A stretch of 56,696 nt of DNA from Desulfovibrionaceae bacterium (lineage in GTDB: Bacteria; Desulfobacterota; Desulfovibrionia; Desulfovibrionales; Desulfovibrionaceae), in assembly GCA_009782775.1 (NCBI GenBank), contig WRIL01000014.1, forward strand, positions 1 to 56,696, given 5' to 3'. This document shows, one piece after another, positions 8,288 to 16,615 of this stretch. The notes below the pieces were generated by a model, which saw nothing but the letters and a program-made list of their open reading frames with translations, made no database searches and was not told the DNA's origin. Position 1 is the first letter of the stretch. The number at the start of each line of letters is the position of its first letter. A program made the position numbers and the translations under genes.

Positions 8288-8734
8288 ATGCCCGATCCCA
8301 GCTATAAAATAGGCGAAGCCGCCAAACTTCTGCAATTACAGAGTTTTACGCTACGTTTTTGGGAAACCGAATTCCCCCAGCTTCGTCCGGCCCGCACGGA
8401 AAAGGGGCAGCGCCTGTACAGCGAGGCCGACCTGGAGCTTCTGCGCCGTATCCGCCACCTGTTGCACGAGCGCGGGCTGACCATCGAGGGCGCGCGCAAG
8501 ATTTTGCAGGGCCGCTCTGAATCTTTTTCGCCTGGCCAGCCAGTCCAAGATGACGAATTCGCGGATTTGGGTGAAGCCCCCGGCAAGCCCTTGCAGGGGA
8601 TATTAGTTCAGCCTTCCCGTCCGGCGGCCTCCTTTCCGGCCGGCCAGACGGAGGCGCGGAGCGTCCTCAGTCGGACGCTGGAAGAACTGAAGGATATCAG
8701 GGCGTTGCTGCGTCGTGGCGGACCTTTCGCATGA
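8288..8734 (+). CDS. MerR-family transcriptional regulator
   Basis: A 148-residue regulator whose first 75 residues form a MerR winged helix (YKIGEAAKLLQLQSFTLRFWETEFPQL, then KGQRLYSEADLELLRRI and a short helical dimerisation segment). The RFWE form, instead of the usual R-Y-Y, and the lack of cysteines point to the soluble YfkM/HTH-17-like MerR branch seen next to pheT in many Gram-negatives rather than a metal sensor. The tail from about 85 to 148 is low-complexity, then helical. It starts eight bases after pheT, and its TGA overlaps the rpe ATG. The ligand and targets cannot be read from the sequence. Start chosen by homology to MerR N-termini; the Shine-Dalgarno is weak. Confidence 0.9.
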   Translation: MPDPSYKIGEAAKLLQLQSFTLRFWETEFPQLRPARTEKGQRLYSEADLELLRRIRHLLHERGLTIEGARKILQGRSESFSPGQPVQDDEFADLGEAPGKPLQGILVQPSRPAASFPAGQTEARSVLSRTLEELKDIRALLRRGGPFA

Positions 8735-9402
8735 TCCTTTCTCCTTCTCTGCTTGCCGGCGACTTCGGGCGTCTGGCCGGGGAATTGGAGGCCCTGGAAG
8801 CCGCCGGAATCTCCTGGGTGCATCTGGATGTCATGGACGGGCATTTTGTGCCGAACCTCACCTTCGGTCCGCCGGTGATCAAACAGCTTCGCCGCTCCAG
8901 CAAGCTTTTTTTTGACGTGCATCTTATGATTGAGAATCCGGAGCGCTGCCTGGGAGATTTCGCCGAGGCCGGCGCGGATTTGCTGACCGTCCATGTGGAG
9001 GCCACGGCCCATCTTTCCCGCGCCCTGCTGGAAATCCGCCGTTTGGGGATCAAGGCCGGCGCGGCCTTGAACCCGGCCACTCCGCTCTCCGCCCTGGAGC
9101 ATGTCCTGCCGGACCTGGATCTGGTCCTCCTGATGAGCGTGAACCCCGGTTTTGGCGGGCAGAGCTTTCTGCCACTGGCCTATGACAAGACCCGCGCCTT
9201 GAAGGAACGGCTGATCCGCGCTTCTTCCACGGCCTTGATCCAGGTGGACGGTGGGGTGGATCCGGAGCAGACCGCGCTCCTTGTCCTGGCCGGCGCTGAT
9301 GCGCTGGTTTCCGGCACGGCCTTTTTTCAATTCCCGCCTTATGCCGAGAGGTTGAAAACCTTTATGGCCGCGGCCGAGGAAAATAAGCAGGGAGGTTTTT
9401 GA
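8731..9402 (+). CDS. rpe: ribulose-phosphate 3-epimerase
   Basis: Interconverts ribulose-5-phosphate and xylulose-5-phosphate in the pentose phosphate pathway. The 223-residue TIM barrel shows the N-terminal ILSPSLLAGDFGRL, the metal-binding HLDVMDGHFVPN with catalytic Asp, DVHLMIENPER, the MSVNPGFGGQSF loop and VDGGVDPEQ with the second catalytic Asp. Its ATG overlaps the merR-like stop (ATGA), indicating translational coupling, and tkt follows with no gap. Together rpe and tkt form a non-oxidative pentose phosphate pair. Confidence 0.97.
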   Translation: MILSPSLLAGDFGRLAGELEALEAAGISWVHLDVMDGHFVPNLTFGPPVIKQLRRSSKLFFDVHLMIENPERCLGDFAEAGADLLTVHVEATAHLSRALLEIRRLGIKAGAALNPATPLSALEHVLPDLDLVLLMSVNPGFGGQSFLPLAYDKTRALKERLIRASSTALIQVDGGVDPEQTALLVLAGADALVSGTAFFQFPPYAERLKTFMAAAEENKQGGF

Positions 9403-11466
9403 ATGCCCAGCCGTAAAGAATTGGCCAATGCCGCGCGCGCGCTGGCGATGGACGCCATCCAGCAAGCGCAGTCGGGCCATCCCGGCGCCCCTTTGGGTAT
9501 GGCGGATATGGCCGAAGTGCTGTGGAACGATTTTATGGCGCACAATCCGGCCAATCCGCGCTGGTTCAACCGCGACCGTTTCGTCCTGTCCAACGGTCAT
9601 GCCTCCATACTGCTTTACGCGGTACTGCATCTGAGCGGCTACGATCTCAGCCTGGAGGAGATCCGGAATTTCCGCCAACTGGATTCCAAGACCCCCGGCC
9701 ATCCGGAATACGGCCTCACCCCGGGGGTGGAAGCCACTACCGGCCCGCTGGGGCAGGGCTTGGGCATGGCCGCGGGCATGGCCCTGGCGGAAAAGATCCT
9801 GGCCGCGCGTTTCAACCGGGAAGGCTTCAAGGTGGTGGATCATTACACCTATTGTTTTGTGGGCGACGGTTGCCTGATGGAGGGCATTTCCCAAGAGGCC
9901 GCTTCCCTGGCCGGAACCCTGAAACTTGGGAAATTGATCGTTCTCTGGGACAACAACGGCATTTCCATTGACGGGCCGGTTGGCGGTTGGTTTTCCGAGA
10001 ATGTGCTGAAACGCTTTGAAGCCTGTTCCTGGCAGGTGGACGAGGTGGACGGGCATGATCCCGAGGCCTTGAGAAAGGCTATTGCCAGGGCCAGGAAAAT
10101 CCATGACAGGCCCAGCCTGATCTCCTGCAAGACGATTATCGGCTGGCCCGCGCCCTCCAAGCAGGGCAAGGCGGAAAGCCACGGCGCGCCCTTGGGCGAA
10201 GAAGAGGTGGAAGGCGCGCGCCGACAGATGGGCTGGAAATATCCGCCTTTTGAGATCCCCTCGGAGATCCGCCTGGGCTGGGATGCCCGCCTGAGCGGGC
10301 AGCAGGCCGAAAAAAAATGGAACAAGCTCTTTGAGACCTATGCCAAGGCCTTTCCCGCGGAGGCCAAAATTTTTGAAGAACGCCTCAAGGGCGAATTCGT
10401 CCCGGAATGGAGGGACGAGGCCCTTGAACTGGCCCGTATGTTGCTGGCTGAAGAGGAAAGCTCTTCTTTGCCCTTGTCCATGCGCGCCTTTTCGCGCAAA
10501 GTTTTGGGGGCTCTTTGCCGGAACATGCCGGCGTTATTGGGGGGTTCGGCGGACCTCACCGCCTCGGTGGGGGCGCGCTGGGAGGGGGCCAGGGATATTA
10601 CCCCGGATAACCCGGACGGCGACTACCTTTTTTACGGCGTGCGCGAATTCGTCACGGGGGCGCTCATGAACGGGCTTTCCCTGCATGGCGGCTTCATACC
10701 TTATGCCGGGACTTTCCTGGTGTTCGTGGATTATGCCAAGAGCGCCCTGCGCTTGTCCGCCCAGATGAACCGGCAGCTCATCTGGATACTCAGCCATGAC
10801 TCCATAGGCGTGGGCGAAGACGGTCCTACCCATCAGCCGGTGGAACAGCTTTCTTCCCTGCGTTCCATACCGGGGGTGCAGGTCTGGCGTCCTGGCGACG
10901 CGCTGGAGTGCATAGCGGCCTGGATTGGCGCCCTGCGTTACGGCGATGGCCCAAGCTGCCTGGTCTTGCCCAGGCAGAGCGCGCCCAACCTGAACCGCAA
11001 GCGGATGGTCCTGGGCGAGATCAAGCAGGTGGCCGAACCCACACCCACGGAAAAGATCCTGCTGACCATCCGCCGGGGGGGGTATATCCTGCGGGAGTGT
11101 AAAAAAGGCGACCCCGAGGTTATCCTGATCGCCACCGGTTCGGAACTGTCGTTGGCCGTGGCCGCGGCGGAAATCCTGGAAGCCAGGGAGGTGCAGGTCA
11201 GGGTGGTTTCCATGCCCTGCGCCGAGTTTTTTGAGCAGCAACCCGTGTCCTGGCGGAACGCGGTGCTCCCTCCCGCCGTGCGCGCCCGCGTGGCCATTGA
11301 GGCCTCCGGCATGGATTACTGGCGCAAGTATGTGGGGCTGGACGGGGCAGTCATCGGCATGCGCGGCTTCGGACGATCCGCCCCCATGAGCGTGCTGTAT
11401 CAGTATTTTGGTTTTACGGTGGAGAATCTGGTCAAGACCGCGGAAAAACTCCTGAAAACGAGGTAA
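9403..11466 (+). CDS. tkt: transketolase
   Basis: Thiamine-diphosphate-dependent transfer of two-carbon units between sugar phosphates. The 687-residue protein has the N-terminal ThDP domain (SGHPGAPLGMADMAEVLW, the HGHAS-like SNGHAS, GPLGQGLGMAAGMA, and the GDGCLMEG..N-N ThDP motif), the pyrimidine domain (DLTASVG, ILSHDSIGVGEDGPTHQPVEQL) and a C-terminal domain. The ATG lies directly after the rpe TGA, and GGGAGG inside the end of rpe serves as ribosome binding site. The size is slightly above the common 660-670. The gene ends 11 bases before a convergent diguanylate cyclase gene. Confidence 0.97.
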   Translation: MPSRKELANAARALAMDAIQQAQSGHPGAPLGMADMAEVLWNDFMAHNPANPRWFNRDRFVLSNGHASILLYAVLHLSGYDLSLEEIRNFRQLDSKTPGHPEYGLTPGVEATTGPLGQGLGMAAGMALAEKILAARFNREGFKVVDHYTYCFVGDGCLMEGISQEAASLAGTLKLGKLIVLWDNNGISIDGPVGGWFSENVLKRFEACSWQVDEVDGHDPEALRKAIARARKIHDRPSLISCKTIIGWPAPSKQGKAESHGAPLGEEEVEGARRQMGWKYPPFEIPSEIRLGWDARLSGQQAEKKWNKLFETYAKAFPAEAKIFEERLKGEFVPEWRDEALELARMLLAEEESSSLPLSMRAFSRKVLGALCRNMPALLGGSADLTASVGARWEGARDITPDNPDGDYLFYGVREFVTGALMNGLSLHGGFIPYAGTFLVFVDYAKSALRLSAQMNRQLIWILSHDSIGVGEDGPTHQPVEQLSSLRSIPGVQVWRPGDALECIAAWIGALRYGDGPSCLVLPRQSAPNLNRKRMVLGEIKQVAEPTPTEKILLTIRRGGYILRECKKGDPEVILIATGSELSLAVAAAEILEAREVQVRVVSMPCAEFFEQQPVSWRNAVLPPAVRARVAIEASGMDYWRKYVGLDGAVIGMRGFGRSAPMSVLYQYFGFTVENLVKTAEKLLKTR

Positions 11467-11477
11467 ATGGCGCCCTC

Positions 11478-13661
11478 TTACCCGCCGTCTCCGTGGAAAA
11501 CAACCCGGTTGCGTCCGCTTTCTTTGGCCTGGTAAAGGGCTTCGTCCGCGCTTTTGGTCGCCGCGCCCAAATCGTTCACCGGGGCCGCGCAAGCGATGCC
11601 GAAGCTGGCGGAAACCGGTATTTCCCGGCCTTCATATTCCATGGGCGTTTTGCATATATCCTGCCGGATGCGTTCCGCGACATTGAGCACACGGGCTTTA
11701 TCAACATCGGGAACCAGCAGGATAAATTCCTCTCCGCCGTAGCGGCCGAATAAATCATACGGCCGTATGGCCTGCTTCACCCGTTGGGCGGTTTCCCTGA
11801 GTACCTTGTCTCCGGCGAGATGTCCGTAATGATCATTCACGTTTTTAAAATGATCCAGATCCAGGATGATCACGAAACATTCGTCGCCCTGCCTCAGCGT
11901 CCTTTCAATCTGGACCTGGGCCATTTCCATGAAACAGCGCCGGTTGAAGATGCCCGTGAGTGAGTCCGTGTTGGCCATATCCTTGAGCTTTTTGTTAAGC
12001 TTCACGTCCCTTATGAGTAAAACCACGGTCGCGGCCAGCATAAGCGAAAGCACGCTGACAAAAATCGTCAGGAAAAAGGCGCGCTCCTCGGCCAGCTTTT
12101 TTGAATAGTCAAACATCCGGCTGGTCCAGGCTATTTCGATGGCCTCCGTGGTCACATACTGCTGCGCCTTGCCGATGATGGAACAGAGAATCCGGTCGTC
12201 TTTATGGAAACCGAAATAGGAATCCATGGGCACGTTCAGCTTGATGTTGATCTTGAAGCCCGACTTTTCATGGTAATGGTTTTGGGTGATCAGCATGTGC
12301 TCTGAACCCATGAGCAGATCCACCTCCCCGTTCTCCAGCGCCTCCAGGCATTTCCAAAGGGTGTCGTATTCCTTCAGGTTGTTGTTGTTGGGGAAAAGTT
12401 CACGGTATATATCTTCGTGCCCGGATTTTTTCATTACGCCCACGGTGGCCCGCACCACCTGGTAGCTGGCCAGGTTCGGGTAATCCGACCTGGACATGAT
12501 CGCGTAGTAGGAACGGGAATAGGGAACCGCGCCCCACAGGAAATGCTCTCTTCTCGCCTTGGAGTGTAAAAGCTGGGCGACCATGTGGATCTCGCCGGTT
12601 GTCAGCTTGTCCAATATCTCTGCCCAGGTGCCCCCGTGGGCGGCGGCCATCTCAAATTGCATGTCCGTGAGCCTGCTGATTTCCTTCAGGACGTCGGCGG
12701 CGATGCCTTGAAATTCTTTTTCCTTAGCGTTGTAAAAGCCGACCGGGTAGTTATCGAGCTCAAAGGCGACGTCGATTGTCGCCCCGCGTTGCCGCAAATC
12801 GTCAATGTAGGCCTTTTCCTCGTCGGTGAAGGAGCGATGCAGCTTGTGCCGCGCGTATTCCAAATCTCCCTCTTTATAGAGGGAGTAGAGCTTGTCCACC
12901 CCTCCGGCGGCAATGTATTTGTTCAGCGCCGAGATGATCGGGGCAAGCTCGGGGTTGGCGGTGGTCATGGAAACGGGCGAGTGCACCATGGGAAAAAAGA
13001 GGGCGGAACGCACAAAGGGATATTCGCCAAAGACCGGGTCCGAGACTCCTTCGTCAATAAAGGCGTCAATCTTGCCGTCCCGGATCATCATCGCGGCGTT
13101 ATGGTAATTTTCGACATCTACGGATTGAAAGGTCACGGGATAGGCTTTTTTGATGGAATCCGCGGTGATCGAACCCTCCAGAAAACCGATTTTAAGACCG
13201 TTGAGGTCGGTCTCGGTCTGAATGGCGTTCGAATCCGCGTGCATAAAAATCCGCAACAGGCGCTCGGCTATGGGGAAGGACATGCCGTAGGTCAGCATCC
13301 GCTCTTCCGTGGGGGTAAGTTCTCCAGTGAAATCAAGAGCGCGGGAGTTCAGCCTGTGCAGCATGTCGTCCCATTCGCATATTTCCGGAACAAAAGGCAG
13401 CCCGAAGAGTTTCGTTAAAAGCGCGCAAAATTTTATGGTAAAGCCGGCCTGGGAACCATCGGGCAGTAAAAAGGCTTCAGTGGCGAGCAAGGCGCCGTAT
13501 GAAAATTTTTCCCGGCCGGCCTTCAGGGCCTCGATGGCGGATATTTCTTCCGTGGTCACGCCAGGAATGTCCCGGTAGGAGGTTATCTCGGAAGCCGCGC
13601 CGCGCCCGGCGGAAGAGCCGATAATCGACAAGAGCGCAAGACAGATCAAGACATGTTTCAT
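11478..13661 (-). CDS. membrane diguanylate cyclase with two periplasmic solute-binding-like sensor domains
   Basis: A 727-residue sensor enzyme predicted to make c-di-GMP. A signal peptide or first membrane segment (1-24) is followed by two tandem bacterial type-3 solute-binding-like domains (about 35-275 and 290-520; the second shows FELDNYPVGFYN and GIAADVLKEIS, typical amino-acid-binding SBP starts), a transmembrane segment (about 525-548) and a GGDEF domain (about 565-725). The active site is GGEEF at about 641-646, and the product-inhibition I-site RxxD (RPYD) stands five residues before it, so an active, feedback-inhibited cyclase is likely. It begins three bases after the LpoA-like gene's stop. 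The ligand is not known; amino acids or peptides are plausible from the fold. Confidence 0.9.
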   Translation of the reverse strand: MKHVLICLALLSIIGSSAGRGAASEITSYRDIPGVTTEEISAIEALKAGREKFSYGALLATEAFLLPDGSQAGFTIKFCALLTKLFGLPFVPEICEWDDMLHRLNSRALDFTGELTPTEERMLTYGMSFPIAERLLRIFMHADSNAIQTETDLNGLKIGFLEGSITADSIKKAYPVTFQSVDVENYHNAAMMIRDGKIDAFIDEGVSDPVFGEYPFVRSALFFPMVHSPVSMTTANPELAPIISALNKYIAAGGVDKLYSLYKEGDLEYARHKLHRSFTDEEKAYIDDLRQRGATIDVAFELDNYPVGFYNAKEKEFQGIAADVLKEISRLTDMQFEMAAAHGGTWAEILDKLTTGEIHMVAQLLHSKARREHFLWGAVPYSRSYYAIMSRSDYPNLASYQVVRATVGVMKKSGHEDIYRELFPNNNNLKEYDTLWKCLEALENGEVDLLMGSEHMLITQNHYHEKSGFKINIKLNVPMDSYFGFHKDDRILCSIIGKAQQYVTTEAIEIAWTSRMFDYSKKLAEERAFFLTIFVSVLSLMLAATVVLLIRDVKLNKKLKDMANTDSLTGIFNRRCFMEMAQVQIERTLRQGDECFVIILDLDHFKNVNDHYGHLAGDKVLRETAQRVKQAIRPYDLFGRYGGEEFILLVPDVDKARVLNVAERIRQDICKTPMEYEGREIPVSASFGIACAAPVNDLGAATKSADEALYQAKESGRNRVVFHGDGG

Positions 13662-13664
13662 AGG

Positions 13665-15680
13665 CTAGTCGTGATCTCCGGCTTCGTCCGCCTGGGCGCC
13701 CTTGGGCGCGGTGACGCCGGAGGAGGCGTTCAAGGGTTGGTTCAGGCGGGTTTTTATGCGTTCCCTGTTGGCCAGGCTGAAGCCGTTTTCCGCCGGGGCC
13801 AGCACATAGAGGTCCTGTTGTCCGAAGCCGTGAGCGTCCCAGCGCATGGGCGCGCCGCTCCAGGGCAGGGGCGGCAGGGTGGCCAGGGCGGCATTGACTT
13901 CGCTGGGATCGGCCAGGCGTGTGGGCAGGTTAAGTCCGGCGGCCATGATGGCGAAATCATAACCCAGGGAAAGCCAGAAATCGGCAATTTCATTTCCGCT
14001 CAGGGCCGCCGCGCTACGCAGCAGACCTCCGGAAGGGCTGATGGTCTGCGGGTTCCAGGCGCCGGGGAAAACGGTCAGGCGGTAGTTGCGCAACCCCAGG
14101 CGCTGTTGCGAGATTAAGCCGTGTTCCCAGAGGTTGGTGCCCATGAAGAGGATTCTGTTGTCCAGGCAATAAAAGACATGGGAGATAATGCGCGAGGCGT
14201 TGCTCCAGTTATCCGGCAGAAACATGACCTGGAAGTCCGGTTCGGGGTTGGTGGGGAGATCCGTTTGCAGGCCCAGGAAATCCGAGACGCTTTTCACCCA
14301 GAGCTGGTATTGGTCGGCCGGGTAATAGCCGGCCCTGGTCACGTCCACCTCATTTTCGGCGGCCTGGCTGTAAAAGAGCTCAAACATCTGCCGGCCGTAT
14401 TCGCCGGAATCCGGGGCGAAGATGGAGTAGCTGGTCAAGTCCAGGTCCATGGCGTAGTTCAGCATAACCCGCACCTGATCCTGGCGGGAAGGGAAGAAGC
14501 GCCAGGCGTACAGGCCTTCGTCGTCTTCGTCCAGGTTGGGCAGAAAGGCGAAATACGCGCGTTTATTCAATAGTCCGGCGTCTTTTATACTCAGGTAATC
14601 CTCACGGCGCAGGGGACCGCCGACAATGCGCGCCTCCGCGGGCAAGGCGGCCAGGTTTGCCAGCCAGTCCGGATTATCGCTGTCAATGACGTAGATATGC
14701 AGGAGGCGCCCGTAATGGGCCAGGCCGTTGCGGACTACTTCCGCGCCCTTGATGATCTTTTCAGACAGGTTGCCGTATGGGCCGGAGATAGGCAACACCA
14801 AGGCCAGGGCCGGGTTTTTGTGCCGGAGCGGCTTCAAGACCTGCCAGTCCGGATGATTCCAGGATTGAAAAAGGCTCTGGTTCGCAAGCTGGGAGCCGTC
14901 CTTGGTGTAATAGACGTTTTCTTTGGCCTGGTTCCGGTGCTGGGGCTCCCAGAACAGCCGGCGGGCGTTTTCCAGGCGGATCAGCCCGTAAGGGTAGCGG
15001 TTTTCGTTGCTGTCGTTGGTCGCGGCCATGAGGCTGCCCAGATTGGAGGAAGGCAGGGTGTGCAGGAGATGGAACAGGCGGTTTTCCAGGTAACGCCTCC
15101 GGGCGGGCTCTTCCCCGTTGTACAGGCGTTCCAGGCCGGATAGGGATTCACGCCAGGACGGGCTTTGCAGGCGCTGTTCCAGCAGGAAGAGCATGGCCGC
15201 ATCGACCAGGGCGGGGGGGTGTCCAACGGGGGATTCGGAAATGGATCTGGCCCTCCAGGCGGACTCGCTTGTAGGCAGGAGGAGCATGGCACGATGCCAG
15301 ATTTCCAGCCATTCTTCCGTTATTTCCATAGAGCTGGCGGCTCGCCAGCGATCCAGGGAGGTCAGGGCTTCCATGGGATGCCGGTTTTCCGTGGCGGCCA
15401 GGGCCTGTAAACGCCAAGCTTCGGCCAGTTGGGACAGGGGGGCCTCGGCCTTGGCGGTAAATTCCGCGGCCATCACCTCCGTGAGCGGCAGATTGCCGGC
15501 GGCGTAAGCGGCTTCAATATTTTCCAGGGAGATGGTCTGCCGACTCTCCCTCCCCCATCCGTGGGGCAGATGGTCCGGCCTTGGACGGGTGCGTGGGGCA
15601 TCACACGCGGCCATACAGAGGCAGAACAAAAGGCAGATCGCCGACCAACCAGAGGAGCGGGAAAAATCTTTCCAGGGCAT
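13665..15680 (-). CDS. LpoA-like lipoprotein (penicillin-binding protein activator/periplasmic binding fold)
   Basis: A 671-residue lipoprotein. The start at 15680 gives a signal peptide ending in the lipobox C-M-A-A-C; GGAG lies about seven bases upstream and a promoter ends just before it, excluding the longer open frame. The region 30-290 is helical and repeat-like. The region from about 310 has a type I periplasmic-binding fold (ALVLPISGPYGNLSEKIIKGAEV, then the SYSIFAPDSGEYGRQMF strand-helix unit), as in the LpoA/YraM family that activates PBP1A at the outer membrane. The assignment is by fold and order; true PBP activation is not shown. It is cotranscribed with the diguanylate cyclase downstream. 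Confidence 0.75.
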   Translation of the reverse strand: MPWKDFSRSSGWSAICLLFCLCMAACDAPRTRPRPDHLPHGWGRESRQTISLENIEAAYAAGNLPLTEVMAAEFTAKAEAPLSQLAEAWRLQALAATENRHPMEALTSLDRWRAASSMEITEEWLEIWHRAMLLLPTSESAWRARSISESPVGHPPALVDAAMLFLLEQRLQSPSWRESLSGLERLYNGEEPARRRYLENRLFHLLHTLPSSNLGSLMAATNDSNENRYPYGLIRLENARRLFWEPQHRNQAKENVYYTKDGSQLANQSLFQSWNHPDWQVLKPLRHKNPALALVLPISGPYGNLSEKIIKGAEVVRNGLAHYGRLLHIYVIDSDNPDWLANLAALPAEARIVGGPLRREDYLSIKDAGLLNKRAYFAFLPNLDEDDEGLYAWRFFPSRQDQVRVMLNYAMDLDLTSYSIFAPDSGEYGRQMFELFYSQAAENEVDVTRAGYYPADQYQLWVKSVSDFLGLQTDLPTNPEPDFQVMFLPDNWSNASRIISHVFYCLDNRILFMGTNLWEHGLISQQRLGLRNYRLTVFPGAWNPQTISPSGGLLRSAAALSGNEIADFWLSLGYDFAIMAAGLNLPTRLADPSEVNAALATLPPLPWSGAPMRWDAHGFGQQDLYVLAPAENGFSLANRERIKTRLNQPLNASSGVTAPKGAQADEAGDHD

Positions 15681-15709
15681 CTCAGAACTCCATTCCGCAA
15701 TGGGTTCGC

Positions 15710-15737
15710 AATATACATTACCCGCGTAGTTTGTCAA
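15710..15737 (-). promoter_or_regulatory. sigma-70 promoter of the LpoA-like/diguanylate cyclase operon
   Basis: Read on the minus strand, TTGACA (15737-15732) is followed after 16 bases by TATATT (15715-15710). This predicts a transcript start near 15703 and a leader of about 23 bases before the ATG at 15680. The consensus -35 and short AT-rich -10 make it one of the best promoters in the window. Confidence 0.7.
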
Positions 15738-15761
15738 TCCGGAGGCGAAACGGGCGGCGCG

Positions 15762-15790
15762 TTGCCAAAAGAAGTTCGGTAGGCTATTAA
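15762..15790 (+). promoter_or_regulatory. sigma-70 promoter of the PII-like/DUF1538 operon
   Basis: TTGCCA (15762-15767), 17 bases, TATTAA (15785-15790). It diverges from the LpoA promoter with the two -35 elements about 25 bases apart, so one regulator could act on both. Confidence 0.55.
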
Positions 15791-15843
15791 AAAAGGCGGT
15801 TCCGCTGGCGATCCCGGATTTACGGCCTGCGGCCGGAGGGAAT

Positions 15844-16566
15844 ATGGATCAGAAACAGGTGATAAGCACTTATTTGCCGGGTGTGCTGGTGCTGACCATC
15901 GTGCGCCGCTCTCATGGGGAAAAGGTGATGCGGGTGGTCAAAGGGGCTGGCGGCCGGGGGGGAACCATCGTCCAGGGGCGCGGCACGATTAACAACAAGC
16001 TGGCCCACCTCCTGGGGCTTGACAGCGAAGCGGTGGAATTGATTTTTACCTTGGTGGATCGGGAAATAACCGACGTGGTGTTCGCGGCCCTGCGCACGGA
16101 CGCGGAAATAGGCAAACTGGGCAACGGGGTTTCTTTCGGCCTGGACGTGCAGGGCATCCTGCGCCGGATACACAGGGATAGCGCCGTAAATGGCGGAACG
16201 GATATTTTGGCTTCCAACGCGCAAACCGAGGGAAAGGTTATGAGCCAGGCCGAACATGAGCTTATTGCGGTTATTGTCAATTTTGGCTTCGCCGATGATA
16301 TTATGGACGCGGCCCGTAAGGCGGGGGCGACCGGCGGCACGATCATGAACGCCCAAGGTACGGTCCGGGCCGGCGAAGAGGTGAAGTTTTTCGGCATCAC
16401 CATCGTGCCGGAAAAGGAATTTATCATCATCGTGGTGCCTAAGGACAAGGCCGAGCCTATCCTCAAGGCCATCCAGGAAGTGCCTTGCCTCAGCGAGCCG
16501 GGGGTGGGCATAGCCTTCAGCATGGATGTGCTGCGTTTCATGCAGCTCGGCCAAAAGGCGCGATAG
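15844..16566 (+). CDS. tandem PII-like regulatory protein
   Basis: A 240-residue cytosolic protein made of two PII/GlnB-like ferredoxin folds in tandem (about 8-110 and 138-238). Each copy has the PII-like glycine signature before the T-loop position (GGRGGTIVQGRGT in the first; GATGGTIMNAQGT in the second) and a closing strand (REITDVVFAAL; KEFIIIVVPKDKAE). Ordinary PII proteins are about 112 residues and trimerise, so a fused pair is atypical. No uridylylation tyrosine context of GlnB is obvious. It precedes a DUF1538 membrane protein by 49 bases under one promoter, as PII proteins precede their transporters (for example AmtB), so it probably gates that protein. A nitrogen role is not shown. 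Confidence 0.85.
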   Translation: MDQKQVISTYLPGVLVLTIVRRSHGEKVMRVVKGAGGRGGTIVQGRGTINNKLAHLLGLDSEAVELIFTLVDREITDVVFAALRTDAEIGKLGNGVSFGLDVQGILRRIHRDSAVNGGTDILASNAQTEGKVMSQAEHELIAVIVNFGFADDIMDAARKAGATGGTIMNAQGTVRAGEEVKFFGITIVPEKEFIIIVVPKDKAEPILKAIQEVPCLSEPGVGIAFSMDVLRFMQLGQKAR

Positions 16567-16615
16567 AAGGAGAAACGGGCTAGATTATCCCCATTGTTTA
16601 ACATTGGAGAACTGA

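Noticed and set aside
8608-10182. 524-codon frame antisense to rpe and tkt
   Set aside because: Spans two clearly real genes on the other strand and has no recognisable domain.
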